Shown here: positions 57,666-64,000 of the stretch, in pieces | How the letters are laid out: every line of letters begins with the position of its first letter | Numbering within the stretch: the first letter of the stretch is position 1 | Origin: Torymus aiolomorphi | Taxonomy: Eukaryota > Arthropoda > Insecta > Hymenoptera > Torymidae | DNA length: 64,000 nt | Direction: 5' to 3' | Assembly (NCBI GenBank): GCA_036365515.1 | Contig: CM070876.1 | Location: 41,196,695-41,260,694, forward strand | Translations under genes and position numbers: made by a program | Notes under the pieces: generated by a model | What the model was told of the DNA's origin: nothing | Seen by the model: only the letters and a program-made list of their open reading frames with translations | Database searches by the model: none

Positions 57666-59279
57666 CTTTAGCGTTGTAAATGGCACCGAGAACGTGGGGC
57701 TTCGCGAACCGCGAGTGAAAAAATTTGTAATTCAACGGTACCGGCACGCGAGAGAGAGAAACGCGGTAGATAGCCATTTTTGCCGTTGGTTTAGTTAGCC
57801 ATATTGAAAATTCGCATGACATAGCGAGAAGACGACGCAACAGGTGTCGCTGATAAAAACTAAATCGTGTTCATGTGTTTTAGGAAAATTGTGAGTGCGT
57901 GAAATTTGTGAAAGTTGTAGAATATTTTTGGTAGCGGTAGATCTGACGTTTTTCTCATTTTTCAATGTATAGTAAATAGAAGAATTTTGTCGAAACATTT
58001 TGTAGATTGATTACCTTACAAAAATCTTCTAAATAAATAGAAGATTTTTGTGAAAATCAATTCGGTTTCGAAATTGAAAAATTGCTAAGTGCGAAAAATA
58101 ATATCGAAACATCTTGTTGAAAAGAAAATTGTCAAATAATAATTTATTTTATACCACTCTAACCTCAAAATCACAACTTTGATATGATTTTTCGGCGCTC
58201 GTGGTATAAAATACCGTTCGAAACTAGTGCGTAAGTCGATTATTTAGGTGGTGTGACTTTTTCGCACTCGCTTCGCTCGTGCAAAAAGTCACATCAGCTA
58301 AATAATCCACTTCCCCACCCGTGTCGAAATGTACTAAACTACAATTGAATAATTGGTAGAAAATTAGTAGATTTCGAAAATGTTATTATCGCACGCTCTC
58401 ACAATTATAGTACCGAAACATGCTACAGTAATTGACACAGAACATAGCGCATTTTTGCATGAATAATAGCATTATCAATTTAATTATTTCTTTAAACCAT
58501 TTCAATTTAATTATTTATTTCAATTATTTGTGTATCATATTATTTGAAAATGTTTTTTTTCCATATATATCTGTTTTTATTCATATCTGCTTGCTTATTC
58601 TTTTTACATATGCTTTTCATTAACATATTAATCACCCGATAAATGCACGCTCACGCTATCGAAACACCTATTTCTGCGCTTGGGAAAAACTTTCTCATTT
58701 ATGCCGTATCTATGGCTTTTAATTATTGGCACCATAGTTGAAACAGAAAATTGTTTTCTTTTTTGTTTTTGTTTGAAACAAAGCGGAAACAAAGTGGCGG
58801 AGTTTATGCACCACAGGGGAATTATTGTTTTTTTTTTATAGGGGAAAAATAAATTATATTTATTAAGATCGAATTTAGGAAAAAATAAAGTAGTCGCGTA
58901 GTAGTCGAAAATAATTATTGGATTTTTGAGACATATCCAAGCAACGCATATATACGAAACTCGGTCTGTTTACATACAGTGAGACTTTGTGTGCGAGACA
59001 CATTCTCATGTATAGCTATTATAAGTAGTTACCGAGTAGCATTATTCGAAATATTATCACTCTTATAAACAAAACTTAAAATTTTATGTCTGTCAAATAA
59101 TATATTTTGACGTATTATTATTATTAAATAGTATTTTGAAATTGTTTTTCGTTTGATTAAGAGATTTGATAAACTATCATTTTGGAATATCATACTTACA
59201 TTATTGCTGTTTTTTTATGAACTATTTAAAAGATTATTGCTTTAAAATTTATATTAAAATTACTATTATTTAACCCTTA
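57666..59279. other. AT-rich DNA with a hairpin at 58230-58330
   Basis: GATTATTTAG, GTGTGACTTTTTCGCAC and the mirror GTGCAAAAAGTCACAT, CTAAATAATC form arms of about 35 bp around CTCGCTTCGCT. A short palindrome TAAATAGAAGATTTT/AAAATCTTCTA lies at 58020-58050. No gene is recognised in the rest. Confidence 0.5.
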
Positions 59280-59284
59280 GAAGC

Positions 59285-59816
59285 ATACATTTTTCTATTC
59301 GATATTTTGGCCTGAAATTTCTCACTTGGGGGTTTTAGGGGTCGCTAATAACGAATATGCGATCAGAATTTTAATTTTCCTAATCCAAGATGGCGGATTC
59401 AAGATGGCGGATGAAATTTTTTGAAAATGGGAAAATGGATTTTCACTCCAAAATGTTTACTCGGGGGTTTTCGGGGTCGCTGATAACGAATATGCCGTGA
59501 GAATTTTTATTTCCAAATCCAAGATGGCGGATTCAAGATGGCGGATGTAATTTTTTTGGAAATGAGTATATTTATACTTCAAAATGTTTACTCGGGGGTT
59601 TTCAGGGTCGCTGATAACGAATATGCCGTCAGAATTTTTATTTTCAAATCCAATGTGGCCGATTCAAGATGGCGGACAAAAATTGTTTGAAAATAAGTAT
59701 ATTTTTACCTAAAAAAGTTTACTTGGGGGTTTTGGGGGTTCGCCTCGGGCGTCATACCACGCACGCCCCGGAAATCCAATTTCCGGCCCACGTATCGTAA
59801 TATACTATTTTTTTTG
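59285..59816. repeat. Tandem ~130-bp units with AAGATGGCGG motifs, ending in a hairpin-family terminus
   Basis: GGGGTTTT(A/C)(G/A)GGGTCGCT(A/G)ATAACG starts units near 59329, 59463 and 59595, with a partial one near 59723. AAGATGGCGG occurs at 59387, 59401, 59521, 59535 and 59666, usually as a pair 14 bp apart. The end 59740-59816 (GACGTCATACC-type, GGAAATCCAATTTCCGG, CACGTATCGTAATATAC) is the arm sequence of the hairpin at 54268-54398. Confidence 0.75.
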
Positions 59817-60202
59817 GATTGCTTAATTTTTTTCCTCGTTTGATTTTTTTACTTTTGATTTGGTTTCATTTCAACTGCATCGTTTTTCTTTGCGGTAGTT
59901 GCTCTGTGATAACAGAATACTGCAGTGCTTGGTAACTTTTTCTTTTTTTTCTTCGCTTTTCTGCTTTTGATTGGTCGGCATTTGTTTTGGTTTTTTTTCT
60001 CATTTCTCGAATTTATGAGAGCCTTAGTTAGCATCCCGAGAAAATAAGCCAAACGGCTTCCTGAGAATTTACGCTTACATAAGCGTAGAGTGAAATCCGT
60101 TTCATCCCTAAATAATAAGACTTCTTATTATTTTTATTTTTACTCGTTCTCGTTAGAAATAGAACTAGGTTTAAATAGTAGTTAATTATTTGTTGTAGTC
60201 GA
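59817..60202. other. T-rich spacer, possible 5' region of the gag-like fragment
   Basis: Pyrimidine-rich, with the palindrome ACGCTTACATAAGCGTAGA at about 60070. No LTR or primer-binding site is recognised. Confidence 0.35.
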
Positions 60203-60203
60203 A

Positions 60204-60710
60204 ATGGCTTCGAATGTCGAGAGAGATAATCAGCCGGAGGTAGTTACCGAGAGGGATCGGTTAGAATCGGTTTTCCAATCTTATAGTTGAGAGAAAATAT
60301 TCCAGGTGCTGAAAAGTAGTCGGTTAAGTAGAGAAGGAAGTATGCCGGAACTAATCGATCGTATAGTGAGATTTGACTTGCGTCGAACTTTTGGAGCTGG
60401 AGCAGCTTCCTGGAATATCCTAGAGGATAATGATCCATCAAGGGGATCTCTAGTGCCGGAACTAGAGCATGATGAAACTTTCATGGACGTGACTACTGAG
60501 ACAGGACTTGGAGAGGTCACGAAGGGGGGAGATCCAGCATCCAATTCAACAGTGAAAGAAATATTGGATCAATCCACCCACATGGCCTCCGTTGCCACGA
60601 ATATGTCAACGGTTGCAAATAGTAGCGTAGCATCTGGTATGGTATCGACCCTTTATGCCGAAAATCCACCTAGGATGTATGAATCGATTTATACTGGACT
60701 CCCCTCCTAA
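60204..60710 (+). pseudogene. Retrotransposon gag-like N-terminal fragment
   Basis: ATG at 60204 (MASNVERDNQPEVV), then a TAG after FQSYS (60288-60290), then EKIFQVLKSSRLSREGSMPELIDRIVRF, which resembles the SAP-like helix pair at the start of some arthropod gypsy Gag proteins. The rest is acidic and Thr/Ser-rich with no capsid or zinc knuckle. It stops at 60708-60710, a few bases before the dispersed repeat at 60718. Assignment is tentative; it could be an unrelated small gene. Confidence 0.4.
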
Positions 60711-60734
60711 CCCAGCCAGTTGATAATAGTGATG

Positions 60735-60960
60735 AGCACTGGTGCCACACCGCATCTGTATGGGGCCAGACAAAAAGTCCCAGATAGTAGAAATTCGATT
60801 AGTCAGTATTTGAGCAGTCAACCGAGTGCACAATCCACACTGGTAGTTATAGCAGCACTATGGCGAGACCCAAACAATGACTCATCGGCGCCAGCCGGGG
60901 CTCAATGCTTGTCGGGCCTCCTCATAGTGCTGCGTTAGCAAAAATTTGTGCATATGCACG
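60735..60960 (-). repeat. Dispersed repeat family, copy 2
   Basis: Inverted relative of 18471-18695 with a handful of substitutions. The microsatellite end lies at the right, continuing into the GTGC run. Confidence 0.85.
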
Positions 60961-60969
60961 ACGCACACG

Positions 60970-61021
<52 letters not shown>

Positions 61022-61035
61022 TGTGTGTGTGTGTG
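60961..61035. repeat. (GTGC)n/(GT)n microsatellite
   Basis: About 67 bp of GTGC followed by GTGT. Same relative position as the CA-rich run beside copy 1. Confidence 0.95.
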
Positions 61036-61064
61036 ATCCTGAGAAGGACCGATTAAATGGAAGC

Positions 61065-61614
61065 TCATCGTCGTTTTGGTGCTGGTGGAGATGGTGATAG
61101 CGATCGTCCGCGTTTGAAAGGATGAGAAACTTCACATTCAACCTTCTCATCGAGCTCATCATCAGTGATGATAATGAACTCTGGTGTGGAGTTCTTCTCC
61201 TCCTCCACGACGACTTCCATCACTGACGAATCATCCGCCGCTACTTCCATCGCCGATACTCGTCCTTCCCACCGAACATACATAGTGGGCGGGCACCGCG
61301 TGATACATGACGGGCGGTGGTGAAAGAGGTGGCGGTGGTTGAACTGACGACGATGCCCTCGATGCGTCGAGCCCCATCAACCAGACATTGAAGTGCTCCA
61401 TCTGATGTAAATCAGGGAGTCCTTTCCTGCCGAATTCCTCGCAGCCATCGAGAGCCTCTAGTCCTTCCATGATGGCAAGAAGAACAGCGTCGTCGTCGTC
61501 GTCGTTGTCACCGAGAAGACCTTGGATGAAATCTACTGGTTCGTCCATTGCGCGGACTAAGTCTGGTTCTATCGGGTCCATTGCTCGGACTAAGTCTGGT
61601 TCTATCGGGTCCAT
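61065..61614 (-). pseudogene. Unrecognised acidic protein with N-terminal 11-residue repeats, one frameshift
   Basis: Read from 61614 downwards. MDPIEPDLVRA occurs twice, then MDEPVDFIQGLLGDNDDDDD, a leucine-rich segment (LLAIMEGLEALDG), a Pro-rich stretch (PPPPLSPPP) and VPAHYV. The frame changes near 61280; the other frame continues WEGRVSAMEVAADDS, EEEKNSTPEFIIITDDE and ends GRSLSPSPPAPKRR at 61065. The basic end could be a nuclear signal. No family is recognised. Both halves having good acidic composition suggests one ancestral frame; an intron instead of a frameshift cannot be excluded. Confidence 0.4.
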
Positions 61615-61845
61615 TGCTCAGACTGATGCCGAATGGAGAGAAACGCGCTACTTATATTCCTTTTCGCGGAGCTGTTCCGGTCCAATCAGCAGCCGCGGGC
61701 GCTTCTAGTCTTTTACTATATTTATTTTTAATACTGTTGTATTTTTCCGTGGCTATGTATGTTATCTGTTTTATCTTTATTTTTATCTTTTATATTCCTG
61801 TGTGCCAGGACTATTTTGGACCATTGGTCCTTAGTTCTATAATAA

Positions 61846-63340
<1,495 letters not shown>

Positions 63341-63850
63341 CCGCTTGTGCTGCCCTGGACCGTGCGGCCCGCTCGTGATGCAGTGCTGCAGGCTGACAAG
63401 CAGCAGGCCGCCCGCTGCCCGCCGGCCGACTGCTTGCCGCTGACAGTTGGCCGTTCGCTGCCGGCGGCCCGCTCCCCGCCCCCTCAGGACCCTGGCGCAT
63501 GGGAACCCCATTGCGACTGGCCTAGAACGGGGCAAGACCTGACCATGATCCAGAATCAGTAGGCTGATTCTAGCTCAACCCGGTTTTCCCGTGCAGGTGA
63601 GTCAGAACCGATTCTGGATCAAAAATGGTCTGGGTCTGGGTTATTTGGCCTCGTGCAATTACGGGTGAGCCAGAAACCCTAGGCTGGTTCTGGTTCAAAC
63701 AGGTTACGACCTGATATGGGTTATTGGCTCCCGTGCAATTGCGGGTGACCCAGAAACCCTATGCCGCTTCTGGACCAACGGGTGGTCCAAAAACCCTATA
63801 CCGACTCTGGACCAACAGGTCATAACCTGAAGTGGTCGGGAATCGGTATA
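63341..63850. repeat. GC-rich block and GGTGA(G/C)CCAGAAACC tandem repeat, similar to the 8-15.6 kb element arms
   Basis: CTGACAGTTGGCCGTTCGCTGCC, followed by CCTCGTGCAATTACGGGTG and CCAGAAACCCTA units about 65-75 bp apart, parallel the order CTGACAGCTGACCGCTCGCAGCG and CCTCGTGCAATTCTGGAAC in the right arm of the long-arm element. The terminal CAGGGGG/TAGGTAAAC sequence is not present by 64000. It could be a related arm. After 63850 nothing is recognised. Confidence 0.45.
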
Positions 63851-64000
63851 GCTTATCTACTCATCATCTTGATATCTTCAGAGTAGCGAATGAGATTTTG
63901 CGCTATAATACTTCGATGAACATTAGGATCAAATGAAGTGTTTCTCGTTAAAGATAGTTTTGTAGCCAATGCATTCATGTAAAACATAATAAAAATCGCG

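Overview
This window is eukaryotic, intron-bearing, AT-rich DNA that is almost entirely mobile-element sequence, most likely from an insect (a hymenopteran is plausible; the sequence alone does not fix the species). The grounds are small introns with GT/AG borders, a THAP-type P transposase, BEL/Pao, Penelope, mariner, PIF/Harbinger and CR1/Jockey-type elements in one stretch, many microsatellites and foldback MITEs, and no convincing conserved host gene. Nearly every coding region is a decayed transposon gene.

Layout. 1-5.6 kb: diverged segmental duplicates, a 187-bp tandem array, GT-rich microsatellite, a GC-rich block without recognised genes, then AT-rich DNA. 5.6-16.6 kb: a PIF/Harbinger-like locus with a DDE transposase (+), a MADF protein (-) and a second MADF/BESS-like protein (+). 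The last gene is split by a 7.6-kb element with terminal inverted arms of roughly 0.9 kb and a 6-bp target duplication (GCCGTT). The left arm of that element is in turn split by a nearly full-length, dead non-LTR retrotransposon. 17-20.7 kb: foldback elements, (AC)n and low-complexity DNA. 20.8-25.3 kb: a gag-only LTR retrotransposon with a truncated 5' LTR, a primer-binding site and a 1.35-kb GA-rich 3' LTR. 25.3-28.2 kb: AT-rich palindromes and two nested MITEs.

28.4-36.6 kb: a P-element-like transposase pseudogene whose THAP domain is split by a 5.1-kb intron full of repeats. 38.7-42.2 kb and 44.7-50.4 kb: two DNA transposons with long TIRs and related transposases. They have 4-bp target duplications and a DGA...HGKGAVDGVGG-type core, and may be Sola-like. 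The second is interrupted by a head-to-head Penelope dimer with a 13-bp target duplication. 50.6-55.4 kb: a decayed BEL/Pao pol, itself interrupted by foldback elements. 55.6-56.9 kb: a mariner with intact TIRs sitting inside another dispersed repeat. 57-60 kb: tandem repeats, including AAGATGGCGG clusters. 60.2-64 kb: a retrotransposon gag-like fragment, a dispersed repeat with an attached microsatellite, an unrecognised acidic ORF, (TC)n, repeated intron-like blocks, and a GC-rich end that resembles the arms of the 8-15.6 kb element.

Best candidates for something new: (1) the long-arm, 6-bp-TSD element (Polinton-like termini, no Polinton genes, a tRNA-like unit in each arm); (2) the Harbinger-type locus with two different MADF partners in opposite orientation; (3) the pair of related long-TIR transposons, one carrying the Penelope head-to-head dimer.
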